Source of the DNA: Branchipolynoe longqiensis | Taxonomy: Eukaryota > Annelida > Polychaeta > Phyllodocida > Polynoidae | DNA: 64,000 bases | Assembly (NCBI GenBank): GCA_030323885.1 | Contig: CM059192.1 | Coordinates: 2,473,934-2,537,933 of the forward strand | Direction of reading: 5' to 3' | Shown here: positions 20,800 through 32,290 of the stretch, in pieces | How the letters are laid out: each line of letters starts with the position of its first letter | How positions within the stretch are numbered: the first letter of the stretch is position 1 | Translations under genes and position numbers: made by a program | Notes under the pieces: model-generated | Told to the model about the DNA's origin: nothing | The model's input: the letters and a program-made list of their open reading frames with translations, nothing else | Databases searched by the model: none

Positions 20800-21001
20800 A
20801 GATGCATGTCTGAATATGAAACCACAACTTCTACTACGTCCAATTTCAGTAGAGTGTATGTGTAGGTTCAGTGCACTTGTAGCTAAACTCACTGAACATT
20901 GTGTGGTTTCAAATAAACGGTGTATCATGATATATTGGGAAATGATAGAATCAATCTCATTTTCATCACAGCAATTACCACTGGGAGATATGTGCCCCTA
21001 A

Positions 21002-21517
21002 AGACCCCATTCAAACCAGGCTTGCAACCATTTTGCGACCATTTGTAGTAAAAAAAAAAAAGAACCCAGATGGTCAAAAAGGTCTGTATTTGGTCCTCGC
21101 TGGTCACCGACTTCATGACGACCATTTTGGTTGCAAGGAGGCTGCATGTGTTGCACCAAAATCCTTGCGACCACTTTGGTCACAAGGAAGATTGCCAATC
21201 ACTTGCATAGGTTGGTGATCAGTGATGGACCATCGGCGACTGATCGATGACCGTGGCACCGCTGCCAAATTCCTGTGACACTAGTTGGTGATCAGTCAGG
21301 GATTTGCGACTGATCTGCAAATGAAGGTTGATCAGTCACAAACCAGTCTCCTACCACTCACCGACCGATCACCAACCGGTCTTCCCTGGTCTTCGGCGGC
21401 AGTCACCAACTCTTTTGCCCCCACGTTTTGTTTTTGTTGCTTTGTTCACAAGGAGGTTGGCGACTGATGTGGTATTTTTGGGTCACAAATCGTCGCAAGC
21501 CTGGTGTGACTATGGTC
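21002..21517. mobile_element. Self-similar MITE with CACCAACC/TTGCGACC words
   Basis: TIR cores ACCAGGCTTGCAACC (21014) and GTCGCAAGCCTGGTGTGAC (21492) are inverted. The interior repeats GGTTGATCAGTC, GGTGATCAGTGA, TTGCGACCAC and GTCACCAAC on both strands. TAA lies next to both ends within one base. No ORF beyond artefacts. Confidence 0.7.
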
Positions 21518-21676
21518 TAAGATAAAGTATGTTCCTTAAGATACACTGCATGTGTCTCACGATGTGTATTTAAATTACCCTGCTTGCCCCAGAAGTCGCG
21601 CTCACTGGGTCGACCTAACAAGCGCCTGCTGCTGGCTGGGTCTTCCTCGTTGCAAGGCTCATCATGCTTATGGTTA

Positions 21677-21991
21677 AAGCGGCTGTCACACCTCGCCTGA
21701 TTGAGCAACGGACAGAATTGTCTAGTCCGGTGGTGATAAGTATCAAAATGTATTAAAATGTGTAAAAATGTTCCGCGATCGACTCCATGGCCGCTAGATG
21801 AACGGACATGAAACGGAGCTGAACGGATAGCCAACGGACGACACAAACTCAAACCGGACAAGAACCATAGACGTCAATCCGGTGGCATCCGTTCCTAGTT
21901 TTGTGCATGTTCAAAACTTGTACGGACACAAACCGGACATTTTTCTCTTTTCTGTCTGTTTCCCCCAATCCGGTGAGGTGTGACAGGGCCT
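21677..21991. mobile_element. Self-similar TTA-MITE with ACGGAC words
   Basis: 315 bp flanked by TTA (21674-21676, 21992-21994). Ends AAGCGGCTGTCACACCTC and GAGGTGTGACAGGGCCT. The interior repeats AACGGACATGAAACGGAG, GAACGGATAGCCAACGGAC and AACCGGACA. Same outer ends as 13277-13956 but an unrelated interior vocabulary. Confidence 0.8.
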
Positions 21992-22454
21992 TTAATGTCT
22001 CACGATTTACTCACATCGAGAGTGCCACAAAATACACAATTTGCAGCACATAGCACAATGGATTGCTGACAGGCACCTACAAGTACTACAGTAATAGGGC
22101 AACACATCAATATTAGAGGCAACCACGTGCGTATGTTCATGGCATTCAGAATGTGGGCAGAAGTTATCTTCTGTCTTCACTGAGGTAGTAGGTCATGATG
22201 ATTTTGTATGTGCACGCATAAATATGGATCCCGTATTTCATTTTATTGTAAAGTTGCAGTTCGATTAAAGCGTCAATTTTCCTAACCATAACACCTGTAT
22301 AATCTTCAATGATGCTATCACTAGCAACTAGCCAATTCTAGTCTAATAAAACAGAAGGCTTCTGGGGTTGAAAGACATCACACACTAGCAATCAGTACAG
22401 ACACTGTGAGAAGAGCTTACAATAGGACACAACAACAAATTACAAATATAATCA

Positions 22455-22975
22455 GTTCACATATTTTATTAACAGTCCAAACAATATTCATATAACTAAT
22501 TAAAATAAGATCCGTCCACAGTATTTGATTAACAGTTCGAACAATATCCATGAAACAATATGCCATGTACTAGTTGCGAACAATATCCATGAAATATTGG
22601 TCTGTGTCTACCAACACGGGATACGGACGCTCTAGCTCATTCGGCCATCCCGTCTGGTCAACAGACCAATATCCATGAAAATATAATGAGTTCACAGTAT
22701 TTCATTAGCAGTCTGAACAATATTCAAAATATTTATTTTTAATAAATCTAGTTAACAGTATTTTATTAGCAGTCTTAACAATGTTTAGAAAACCATTTAA
22801 AATAAAATAAGTTCATAGTATTTTATTCGCAGTCTGAACAGTATTCATAACAAATTTTAAAATCAAATGAGTTCACAGTATTTTATTAGAAAGTGGGGCA
22901 ATATTCATACAACAAATACAATAAAATGAGCTTACAGTATTTTACTGGCAGTCTGACCAATATTCCTGAAACCAT
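22455..22975. repeat. AT-rich tandem repeat, ~60 bp unit
   Basis: About eight degenerate units carrying TTCACAGTATTTTATTAGCA, GTCTGAACAATATTCAT and a variable A/T spacer. A SINE-2 head (22608-22662) is inserted with GGTCTGT-like flanks and splits one unit. Confidence 0.8.
22608..22662 (-). repeat. SINE-2 head fragment in tandem array
   Basis: TACCAACACGGGATACGGAC and CATTCGGCCATCCCGTCTGG, the antisense tRNA head only. It lies inside the 60 bp array and is followed by CAACAGACC, which inverts GGTCTGTG on the left. Confidence 0.7.
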
Positions 22976-23055
22976 TTCGTTCATAGTTTCTGAAGAGGGA
23001 GTTCATTTCCACGAGCACACCGTCACGTTTCTCCTCACCCATGTACTAGTTGCGA

Positions 23056-23425
23056 ATGTTATTAGCCCCCCCCCCCCCCCCCGCTTTCACCCCTAAACAA
23101 AATAATTGGCGATGGTCCCCGCCCATGCCTGGAAAAACGTGTGCCCCTGCATTTATATTTTTAACTGTTAAATGGGGCGGGCGGGTGGAGTGAGAAATAG
23201 AAAGGGGAGTGGAGAGTGGAGTGGCTGGGGTGAGAAATAGAAAGGAGAGTGAACAGACAGGGCGGGGGGTGTGGGGGTGGGGGGTGGAGAAGGAGTTGAG
23301 GGGTGATATGGAGGGAGCGAGACCACTGAAACACGGAGAGAAAATAAATATAAATAAAAGTAAATAAAAACGCCCGCCCGACCCTGATTTTGATTTCAAA
23401 AGGACGATGACCAATTTTCCTTTTT
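23056..23425. mobile_element. Candidate GC-rich MITE
   Basis: A C-run at 23065-23081 leads into AATTGGCGATGGTCC (23103). Near 23401 GGACGATGACCAATT is its imperfect inverse, giving possible terminal repeats. The interior is purine-rich with AGTGAGAAATAGAAAGG repeated twice. The boundaries are tentative. Confidence 0.4.
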
Positions 23426-23587
23426 TATTTGGCCTTATTGTGGACTATGGATGGTGGGATTTAAACTGCCATTTTCACAATATTAAAAGAAAACATACAT
23501 TTGGTGTTACTATCTCTTCCACCACTCGTGCATGATTTATTTGCATTGGAGTGAACATTTTTAATCACCTCAAGTCAACACTTAATT

Positions 23588-23902
23588 TGTTTGTTGCTTT
23601 ACGTCCTAGAAAACATCTAAGGTCATATCAGGACGGGTACCAACTAATGACTCATGGCGACTTTATAGTGCTGCCCCACTGGGAGACCAGGCCTCCAGCA
23701 CCATGACCTGATATCCCACTCAGTCACATTATCCTGACACTGAGCCAACCAGTCCTTGCCCTATCCTAATAATGCCGAGTGCCTGGCTAGGAAGCGACAA
23801 GTATCAATTTAAGTCATTGGTTGGCTCAACCAGGGTTCGAACCCACGATCTACCAACACGGGAGACGGACGCTCTAAATCATTCAGCCATCCCGTCTGGT
23901 CA
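23588..23902 (-). mobile_element. SINE-2, antisense, near full length
   Basis: Carries the 3' tail TACGTCCTAGAAAACATCTA, the body with GTGCTGCCCCACTGGGAGAC, CCAACCAGTCCTTGCCCTAT and the tRNA head to CATCCCGTCTGGTCAACAC. Box B GGGTTCGAACCC is intact in minus orientation. The duplicate flank CAACACTTAATTTGT occurs on both sides (23575 and 23899), giving a clear target-site duplication. Confidence 0.85.
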
Positions 23903-23931
23903 ACACTTAATTTGTAGATATTCAGAAATTA

Positions 23932-24173
23932 ATGTTGCATAATCCGATGAAAGCACATTTTCAAAACCAAAACTTTATGAGACCTATGGTGTCAGGTTTG
24001 GCGTACTTGCCAAAATTAATTTGTCATATTTTCACTTCAAATATCTCAAAAGTTAGCCATTTAAAACAAGTCACTTTAAGCTAAGGTAAGGTAGATTATA
24101 ACACTCAACTTAATATAGGGCCAAGTCATCTCAGAAAATGAGAGAAACTCAAAACCATCGGACTATGCGGCTT
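23932..24173. mobile_element. MITE-A, shortened copy
   Basis: TIRs ATGTTGCATAATCCGATGAA and CATCGGACTATGCGGCTT next to TTA on both sides. The interior lacks the central part seen at 35671-36018 but keeps ATATCTCAAAAGTTAGCCAT. Confidence 0.75.
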
Positions 24174-24267
24174 TAAGTGACTCTAACAGAAACTGTCACT
24201 GCTACAACCCTATGGTATCCAGCATTTGGTATCCACATTTATTTAGCATGTTTTCACTTCAAATATC

Positions 24268-24400
24268 AGGGAGCCTAGGTGATGAAATGGTTAGCACACT
24301 AGCCCGGAATGCAAGATGTGGGTTCGAATCCTGGGCAATATTTCCCATTTTCAATACCCCCACGACAGTGACACATAAAATGGAGGTGTGGCTCATTGTG
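24268..24400 (+). mobile_element. SINE-3, tRNA-like head
   Basis: GGGAGCCTAGGTGATGAAAT then GGTTAGCACAC and box B GGGTTCGAATCCTGG, ending in TTTCCCATTTTC and ACGACAGTGACAC. The same head or lead sequence appears at 31898, 35600, 44872, 60807 and 63912. Confidence 0.65.
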
Positions 24401-26142
24401 ACGTATATCCAGTTAAACTCTGCATCCAGACCAATGTTATCCTGACACAGTGTCCTGTCATCAGACGGACAGTCAAATGAGACAAAAACAGTTTACACAA
24501 TAAAAGATTGTTCGCACATAGCGGCAGGAATTGGTCGATCACAGGGGTCACTGAAGACAAGTACAACTTGTTAGTACTAGGTCATGATCCACTGATCTAG
24601 TTCCCGATGCTTCAATAAGTTTGTATTCATTTAATTTCTACACCCTTTTTGAAAAAATCAACTCTGTGCCTTTTTAGTGACCCTTTAACTCAGGTACCGA
24701 CAGCCGCTGCTGGGAGGCATCACATTGTTACCTATCGGTATTTTACACGCTAGAATCTTTATAGGAAATAGAACCCTAACTTCTGTGTGTGGAGGCCGGA
24801 AAGCACTAATGTATGATATTACTCAAGCGATGATCCGCTTACTGTATCTGCTTACTATATCTGCTTACTACATCAGTTCCAAGAAATATCAACCCAACAG
24901 AAATTAAGTGTGGTAAAGTCTAGTAGGGAGGGGTGGCTGGCTCCTCCTGCTGTGCTGTCTCCAGGTCATCTGCCTGCCACACCCCTTGCCCAGCTCTTTT
25001 ATTCAGATGGAACACATTCAAAATACAGGTACACAGTTGCTGGGAGTCTCCTCAGTCAGAGACAGTCACATGGCATTTCATTGGCTGAACCCCTCCAGTC
25101 AGTGGTGGGGGGAGCCAGGGGGTGGGGGGGGGCTAACCCACCCACCCCAAGTCAAATACATATTTTTACATCAAGTTCACCAATTACACTTACATGGGAG
25201 TATCAACCCTGCTTATCTTTACATAACACCCATGGTCACCAGTCCCTTAGATTGGGACAACTCCAAAATAGTAGGAGTTTCTACATGCCTTACTTTGAGA
25301 ATTACATATTTTATCATCTTTAGTTCAGCAAACTGCCACCAGGTGGGGCAGGGAGGGCTCACCACACACACACACACACACTCCTCCTCCCACCTCCAGC
25401 CTGACACCTGGCTTTGGCAGGTCCTGCAAACACTCACACACACACACACACATACTCACACAGCCCCCATGCATTGTCACCTGTGTGCTAACACTCCCTC
25501 AGATACTGGCAACTGTAAATCATACCATAACAGGCACACATTATTATACCCATTCTGTGGCATTCTTCACAGACTATTTGTCTGGGTGAAGAAACCACAG
25601 TCTGCATCAACTGTATATGCTGCCCTTAGTTTCAGCATTTACCTCCTTTCATACAATATATAATACCAACAGATTTCAATTCAGTAATACATGTAAATAT
25701 ACCAATACAGTAATAATTTTCCAGAGTTCTTATCTCCAGTGGTTATATTTGATGTAGAACCTTAGAACAATCTGATATTAATTATCACTTCACTTAATAT
25801 ACATAATCTACCATGGTTTCACAACTTGGTTTGAATATTATGCATATGTATTTACCAACATGATAGAATGAATTAGGTATTATTAGAGAGGGTTTATAGT
25901 GGTACTTATATAATTGGAATATTATTATAATGACTTTATAGAAATAACTGGACGATTTAAATATGATTAAAACAGTTTTCTTAATGCTTCACATATGAGT
26001 TTTATGAAAAGGAGCTATTTTAGAATTTATTTGAACTATTATTTATTCATGAACCAGACCTAAAAAGTCGGAATACTTTACATGACCACGATGCTGATGC
26101 GTCCACGTCATGCTGCCTCAGTGGTTCCAGGACATTGACGAT
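24401..26142. other. No gene seen; unassigned sequence with CA-repeats
   Basis: AT-rich sequence with a moderately GC-rich block (24930-25470). 24986-25663 stays open in one frame, but the composition is that of CA-repeats and repeats, with no domain, so I do not call it a gene. CACACA runs lie at 25365-25380 and 25434-25453. Confidence 0.45.
25359..25455. repeat. Two CA microsatellites
   Basis: CACACACACACACACAC at 25363-25380 and a second CA run at 25434-25453, separated by a C/T-rich segment. Confidence 0.85.
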
Positions 26143-26450
26143 GGTGTTCTCTGTGGCATAAGAGTGTCTGACTTTTCTCTAGGTCAGATTCCTAATCTGA
26201 AGGTCGGTGGTTCAATTCCCCATGCCATCCCCTCTACCAATATTGATTTCTACCGCTGTGTATAACTTACAGTGTCATCAAAGGCCAGTTGCCCTCATAC
26301 CATGTCTATGTGGTGTGGGAGGTTGAAAATACCTTGGGTCGGGAAAATTGTAGGCTCTGGCTTTCTATCGACAAACTGTCTAATGGTGAAAACAAGACTA
26401 TTCAGACTTATCCATGATAGGTAATATAAATCTTCAAGAAAAGAAAAAAG
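26143..26450 (+). mobile_element. SINE-1b: SINE-1 head with alternative tail
   Basis: The head lacks part of box A (GTGGCATAAGAGTG), but the arm CAGATTCCTAATCTGAAGG and box B-like GGTTCAATTCC are there. After GGCTCTGGCTTTCTATCGAC it changes to a different 3' end, AATGGTGAAAACAAGACTAT and ATAGGTAATATAAATCTTC, shared with 58277-58575. Confidence 0.75.
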
Positions 26451-26639
26451 ATGAAACCAACAGTGTCCAGCCAGCACCCAGAGCAACCATTGCATCCGTG
26501 TCTTGAAGCGCAGCTGTCCGGATCAAAAGTGTCCATTTTTGCTTTCCTTTCGAAATAGCAGATTTCATTGCTTGATTGTTCTTCTTCCTGGCTAATATCA
26601 ATATTTCCAAGAGTCAACACCGGTAATCAATAAAGTTAT

Positions 26640-26965
26640 AATTACCGGACAGTAAGAGCGCTGGCTGCCTTCCTGTGGAGGAGGTCATGGAGTCCAACCC
26701 TGACCGAGTCAAGCCACTGACTTATCAGATTGATGTTTATCGCTACCTGTCCTGGCGCTCATCATTACTAAGATAGGGAAAGGACTGGCTTTCTCAGCAT
26801 CAGGATAATATATCTGACTGGGATATCGGGTCATGGTTTTGGGCACCTTGTGTCCCAGCGAACCAGCACTATAAAGTCGCCATGAGTGGGCACGATCACA
26901 AGTCGCGGTCACCCATCCTGATATGAGGTCAGATATTGCTAGTAGATAAAACCCAAACAAACAAC
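26640..26965 (+). mobile_element. SINE-2, sense, diverged
   Basis: The head region is degraded but carries AGAGCGCTGGCTGCCTTCC. The body matches SINE-2 (TCATTACTAAGATAGGGAAA, CAGCACTATAAAGTCGCCAT, CCATCCTGATATGAGGTCAG) with a tail AAACCCAAACAAACAA. Confidence 0.75.
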
Positions 26966-27472
26966 GCCATCCATGGTTTCCATAGGTACATGTGCACTGC
27001 TTTCCGCCATGTTGGTGTTTGTATTTTATGCCTGCAATTGTGTCCTGATTTATCCATTAACTCCATCTTAAGGGGTCGTACAACGTTGTCAACATTTTCA
27101 AGGTAGTACAGAAAGTAGTTTTTCCAGCCCCCCCCCCCACCCACCAAAGTAGTACATATCAGCATTTTACTGCAGACCTAAAGGGGGTGGCAAAATTAGT
27201 TGAGTGGCCACCTCTCATTTTGGTAGGTCATAGAATTCAAATGCCTGGGTTCAAACCCTGACCTAAAAACTTACAAAAAATATATGTGCAAAATAAGGCT
27301 AGGAAACCCCCACTAAGCTGCACTGCAAAGGGGCATGTGATATGTCACGTCCCACCAGCGGGACAGGACGCCCAATGGAAGGTAACCATGCCAAGAGTAG
27401 CCAGATAACACACCACACAGCTACGCCATCATCAGCATGCTGTCGGTGGCGATGCGACAAAGACTGCTTTCA

Positions 27473-27748
27473 TTACTTGACTGCCGCTCTCCATTTAGCT
27501 CTCTGCTGTGAGAGTGATGTCCATGAGTCGGTCTTAATGTCTCTCAGCTTCAGGTTTCTCTTGATGGTATCCTTGAACCGGAGACGAGGGCGCCCTCTCT
27601 TTCTGTAACCAGAAGACAGTTGAGAATAGAGGATCTGCTTTGGTAGCCTGTCTGATGACATCCTCATGAGGTGTCCAGTCCACCGGAGATTCTTTTTGAT
27701 CAGAAGATCTTCCATAGAGGGCAGCCCCGTCCGCTTGAGTATTAACAT
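27473..27748 (-). pseudogene. LINE-E: RTE/craniofacial-type LINE ORF C-terminus
   Basis: A 91-codon minus-strand frame with LRWTGHLMRMSSDRLPKQIL, then GYRKRGRPRLRFKDTIKRN and SLSQQRAKWRAAV. This is the well-known C-terminal end of RTE-like invertebrate LINE proteins (W-GH-xRM, LPKQ, RGRPRxRFKD). The rest of the element is absent, so it is a remnant. The sequence right after WRAAVK is frameshifted. The word AATGAAAGCAGTCTTTG just downstream recurs at 61692. Confidence 0.8.
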
Positions 27749-28047
27749 ACAAGCCTATGATATGTAAATAGGAGTAGGCTAGTCTATTAATAAGAGTAGA
27801 ACAAATTAAATTATATATATATGCCAAGAAAATCCAAAAGAACTAACATAGACTACTAACCATACTAACCAAGTATCTATCTGCTACTGAAATGCAGGCA
27901 ATCAAATAACTTATCAGCAGCCACTGTGTGGTAAGATAACAGCAACACTACAGCTGGCCAGCATTGAAAACAAGACTGGGTACCCAGGCTTATATGCTAT
28001 GGACAGTATAAATACAGCCTCAATAAAAAAAAAAAAAATTAAAAACC

Positions 28048-28183
28048 CTGGTTGAGTCAAACCAATGACATACAAATTGATACTTATCACTGTCTAGTCT
28101 CGTGGTTGACATTACTAGGATAGGGCAACGAGCAATGAGGAAGACCAATTGTCAACTAGTGATAATTCCCCTGCTTAGTCACC
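28048..28183 (+). mobile_element. Chimeric SINE, partial
   Basis: Starts in AACCCTGGTTGAGTCAAACC (SINE-2 head end), continues through GATACTTATCACTGTCTAGT, then switches to the SINE-1-like tail GCAATGAGGAAGACCAATTG with TTCCCCTGCTTAGTC. Confidence 0.6.
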
Positions 28184-28349
28184 GAAAAGAATCAACATTT
28201 TATTAAACAATAAAAGTTGTACTTGACTGACCCCCATCCCCCACTCCCCAAGGTCATATAGGCTACTTTGAAAACGTTGGATGACCCCTAACTGCACCGT
28301 GATGAATTAGGAGCTGCACTAGTGTTCTGACGTCGATTTGTTGTTGTAG

Positions 28350-28556
28350 ATTAGTTGATTAAGTAGGGGAAATTTCAATCGTGGACGATTGGTCTTTCTC
28401 ATTCCACTGCGCCTTGCCCTATCCTAATAATGCCGAGCGCCTGGCTAGGAAGCGACAAGTATACATTTTTAAGTCATTGGTTTGACTTAACCAGGGTTCG
28501 AACCCACGATCTACCAGAACGGGAGACGGACGCTCAACTCATTCAGCCATCCCGTC
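28350..28556 (-). mobile_element. Chimeric SINE, near full length
   Basis: Minus orientation: tRNA head with GGGATGGCTGAATGAG and box B GGGTTCGAACCC, SINE-2 body words TACTTGTCGCTTCCTAGCCA, then after GGATAGGGCAAGG the SINE-1 tail GTGGAATGAGAAAGACCA and GATTGAAATTTCCCC. The best copy of the chimera. Confidence 0.7.
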
Positions 28557-28696
28557 TGAGTGTAGAAAGCTGTGTGTATAAAACTATCAGTGGATATCGA
28601 CTTTAAAATATGCACATCTAAAAACCATTACCCATGCCGCCCCTATTATCTGACAGGTGGCGCCACACTCCGGTATCACATTTACTTATCATACTT

Positions 28697-29435
28697 ATCT
28701 TACCTAGCTACTACTGGTAGGCTATAAGCCTTGTCAGGATGTCCATTACTTATCTACTACTGACTTGGTAGGCTGCAAGCCTGTATCAGGATGTCTATTA
28801 CTTATCCACTACTGACCTGGTATGCTGTAAGCCTGTATCAGGATGTCTATTACTCATCTACTACTGACTTGGTAGGCTGCAAGCCTGTATCGGGATGTCT
28901 ATTACTTATCCACTACTGACCTGGTAGGCTGTAAGCCTGTATCAGGATGTCTATTACTCATCTACTACTGACTTGGTATGCTGTAAGCCTGTATCGGGAT
29001 GTCTATTACTCATCTACTACTGACCTGGTAGGCTGTAAGTCTGTATCGGGATGTATATTACTTATCCACTACTGACTTGGTAGGCTGTAAGCCTGTATCA
29101 GGATGTATATTACTTATCCACTACCGATGTGGTAGGCTATAAGTATAAGCCTGTATCAGGATGTTTGTTACTTAGTTACGACTGATTTGGTAGACTATAA
29201 GTCTGTATCAGGATGTCTATTACTTATCCACTACTGACTTGGTAGGCTATAAGCCTGTATCAGGAGGTCTGTTAGTTAGTTACTACTGATTTGGTAGACT
29301 ATAAGCCTGTATCAGGATGTCTATTACTTATCCACTACTGATTTGCTAGACTATAATCCTGTATCAGGAGGTCTGTTACTTAGTTACTACTGATTTGGTC
29401 AACTATGAGCTTGTATCAGGATGTCTACAGTACCT
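28697..29435. repeat. Minisatellite, 52 bp unit, about 14 copies
   Basis: Units start GGTAGGCTGTAAGCCTGTAT and continue CAGGATGTCTATTACTTATC then CACTACTGACTT. Spacing of GGTA is exactly 52 bp over 28767-28975. Later units (29130-29430) are more diverged. Confidence 0.9.
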
Positions 29436-29914
29436 CATATTTCCAGACGATCAACCATGCAAATACTGATAACGCTCAATGTCGCTGAACTTTGTGATTG
29501 GAGCCAGACCCGATGTTTCCAATGTGATACTGACCATGCAACAGCATAGACAATGAACGCGCTATACACATAAACTGCTGTTATTATCTTAAGGACAAAA
29601 GGCTTCGAAATGCTTTACTATCTACAGAAATTGTGATATGGTGGAACAACCTCAAACCTACAGAAACTAGTTAGCAACTAGTTTAAGAAAGTTGTCTCAA
29701 AGTAGACTACCAGTAGAGATTTTACGATAACTCCTTCAAGATAGTCTGTGAACACAATGAACTTGCAAAAAAGGCTAAGCTCTACTGAGTTCTGGACGTG
29801 TGATGCCCAATGGCTGATATCCGATAGCTCATAAACGATTGATAGGACATTCCGTGCCTGGTAATTGTATGGATCGTGCAGGAGTTTCAAGACAAGTCTT
29901 AGATTATCTGGGTA
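29436..29914. other. No gene seen between two minisatellites
   Basis: About 480 bp with no supported ORF. Contains ACTAGTTAGCAACTAGT, a short inverted repeat at about 29668. Confidence 0.4.
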
Positions 29915-30745
29915 GTATGCCTTCTAGTAGGAGTTCGCGGACAACAGCCTGCACCAAGCCAGGTCAGGAATCCTTCGAAATGTTGTGGTCTGGCTTCCAG
30001 TAGGAGTTTCGCAGAGAACAACCTGCACCAAGCCAGGTCAGGAATCCATCGAAATGTAGTGGTCTGGTTTCTAGTAGGAGTTTCGCAGACAACAACCTGC
30101 ACCAAGCCAGGTCAGGAATCCATCGAAATGTAGTGGTCTGGTTTCTAGTAGGAATTTCGCAGACAACAACCTGCACCAAGCCAGGTCAGGAATCCATCGA
30201 AATGTAGTGATCTGGTTTCTAGTAGGAGTTTCGCAGAAAACAACCTGCAAGCCAGGTCAGGAATCCATCGAAATATAGTGGTCTGGTTTCTAGTAGGAGT
30301 TTCACAGACAACAACCGCCACTAAGCCAGGTCAGGAATCCATCGAAATGTAGTGGTCTGGTTTCTAGTAGGAATTTCACAGACAACAACCTGCACCAAGC
30401 CAGGTCAGGTCAGAAATCCATCGAAATGTAGTGGTCTGGTTTCTAGTAGGAGTTTCGCAGACAACAACCTGCACCAAGCCAGGTTAGGAATCCATCAAAA
30501 TGTAGTGGTCTGGTTTCTAGTAGGAGTTTTGCAGACACCAACCGACACTAAGCCAGGTCAGGAATCCATCGAAATGTAGTGGTCTGGTTTCTAGTAGGAG
30601 TTTCACAGACAACAACTTGCAATGAGCCAGGTCAGGAATCCATCGAAATGTAGTGGTCTAGTTTCTAGTAGGAGTTTCACAGACAACAACCTGCAATGAG
30701 CCAGGTCAGGAATCCCTCGAAATGTAGTGGTCTGGCTTCCAGTAG
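29915..30745. repeat. Minisatellite, 74 bp unit, about 11 copies
   Basis: Units read GGTCTGGTTTCTAGTAGGAG, TTTCGCAGACAACAACCTGC, ACCAAGCCAGGTCAGGAATC then CATCGAAATGTAGT. The spacing of GGTCTGG is 74 bp (for example 29987, 30061, 30135). One unit carries an extra AGGTC duplication near 30408. The unit length is not a multiple of three, so the ORFs in it are artefacts. Confidence 0.9.
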
Positions 30746-30825
30746 GATATATGCAGGCAGAAAACTTCAGCCAGCTACTTCCGGAATGATTAGACAAGTT
30801 GTGTGTGGTTTCCTGTAGGTACAAC

Positions 30826-30909
30826 CTATATGCTGGTGCCCAGTAAGTTGGCATTATCAACCCATTCAAGTTCAGTGCTCTGCTTTCGCAGTGTTTCAGT
30901 TCCCCGCCA
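30826..30909 (-). CDS. Candidate terminal coding exon
   Basis: On the minus strand a pyrimidine-rich tract TGTCTGTTTCCTTACAG (acceptor) is followed at 30909 by a frame of 27 codons to TAG (WRGTETLRKQSTELEWVDNA then NLLGTSI). The acceptor is strong and the frame is closed cleanly. Upstream exons are not identified and no family is recognised. Confidence 0.25.
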   Translation of the reverse strand, partial: WRGTETLRKQSTELEWVDNANLLGTSI

Positions 30910-31490
30910 CTGTAAGGAAACAGACACAAAAACGGCGGTAAATGTAGATGTACACTTACATATATCGCCAAAGGCATTGCATTGCACACAGGTCATGCAC
31001 TGAGTATTTGGTTTATTGATCAAAATTGATTCCAGTTGACTGATGTTTCTTTTCAGCATTCAGATATTGATTTTCTAGCTTTGAAATTAAACTGACAAAT
31101 CCATTTGAGTTGTTCTCTGTAAAATAGAATTTGTTGTTGCGCTTTACAGGTAAAGTCTATCAATTTCATATTGGGTAATGCATTGAATAAGGGCGGATGT
31201 ATTGGTTTCTGCAAATAAAAAAATGGATATGATTTTCAAAATGATGGCAGCTTCAGCTCAAACCTGGTAGTCAGGGTTTCATTATGGCTCGAATGGCATT
31301 TGCGGGTTTTTGTGCCTGAACCCTTCAATTGCGCATTAGAAATAGTCAACACGGAGATAATGAGATGGGATGAACAATGTTGTGTTTCAGAGGGAGGCAT
31401 CAAGCTTGACGTAGATTGCGGGATTCTTAGATGTGCCTGTAGGTGGAGAATGGTAGTCAGACATGAGCAGAGAAGTAAAACAAATTAGCT

Positions 31491-31690
31491 GATTGTGGGC
31501 GTATGCCTCAAAACTCGGCCAAAGGCCGAGTAGGGGAGGAGGGTGTAGGGAGGGGGGGGCCACCCCCCCTCCCACGGAGAACTTTTTCTCCTCGGATTTA
31601 CACGTATCTCGTGAACAGCCCAGCAAGCATTTAATTGGCGGAAATCAGCCAATTGGCGGGAAATGCTCATGCCTGGGTAGTCATTAAGCT
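31491..31690. repeat. Foldback-like GC-rich element
   Basis: Contains ACTCGGCCAAAGGCCGAGT, a perfect short hairpin at 31511, a G-run/C-run pair at 31548-31569 (palindromic GGGGGGGGCCACCCCCCC), and GCCAATTGGC-type words. The outer ends GGGCGTATGCC and GGCATGAGCA are only weakly inverted, so the element type is unknown. Confidence 0.4.
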
Positions 31691-32290
31691 TTACTATGTG
31701 TCATTGCCATGTTGGTCATACCTGAGAGAGGATGGAAGTACTTAAACTAAGCAATGTATATCTTGTCTGTACCCGAAAGGAGGAAGAGCTGTTCAGATTT
31801 ACAATGTCTTCTCACATTCTTGTCTGAACCTGTTGGTGAAAGAAATTAGGGATTTATGTGCCATCTTTGTTTGGAGTCATTAATATTGTAGTAGCCTGCG
31901 CTGCCCTCTCAGACAAGGAGCCACATAGACAGGTAGGCATGGATAGGGTGATTACATCAGGATGTTTAGGTGATGAAATGGCTATTAAACCGATTGATTG
32001 ATTGATTGGTGGTTGCTTTACGCCATGTCGGCAGCATAGGCCATATTCACGGCGAGAAATGTTTGTTTTTTGTTCAAACCATCGCTTTTACATGTAAAAG
32101 CAGACAATCAATTATGTGCCAATAGACACTCATTAAATTAGAAAGCTCACAATCATATATTTGTGGTCAAGGGAAACAAATTCCCATAGAAAAAGAAAAG
32201 TTTTATTAATAATTGATAGAATCCATTTAGTAAACTATATAAGGTGGTACAGTCCAGCTGCCCTCAAAAAGGCTAAAATGTTTTCCTGTT
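31691..32290. other. No gene seen
   Basis: About 600 bp. 31898-31975 carries the SINE-3 lead (CTCTCAGACAAGGAGCCACA, ATAGGGTGATTACATCAGG), followed by GATTGATTGATTGATTG. Otherwise AT-rich and unassigned up to the break point of LINE-D at about 32345. Confidence 0.45.

Noticed and set aside
24986..25663. Long 225-codon open frame
   Set aside because: It runs over CA microsatellites and low-complexity sequence, its residues (His/Thr runs) follow the repeats, and no domain or splice structure supports it.
28680..30750. CRISPR-like regular repeats
   Set aside because: Units are contiguous tandem copies with no unique spacers, in a eukaryotic genome.
30352..30989. Frames with repeated FLVGISQTTTCTKPGQ-like peptides
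   Set aside because: Translation of the 74-bp minisatellite; the unit is not a multiple of three and units shift frame.
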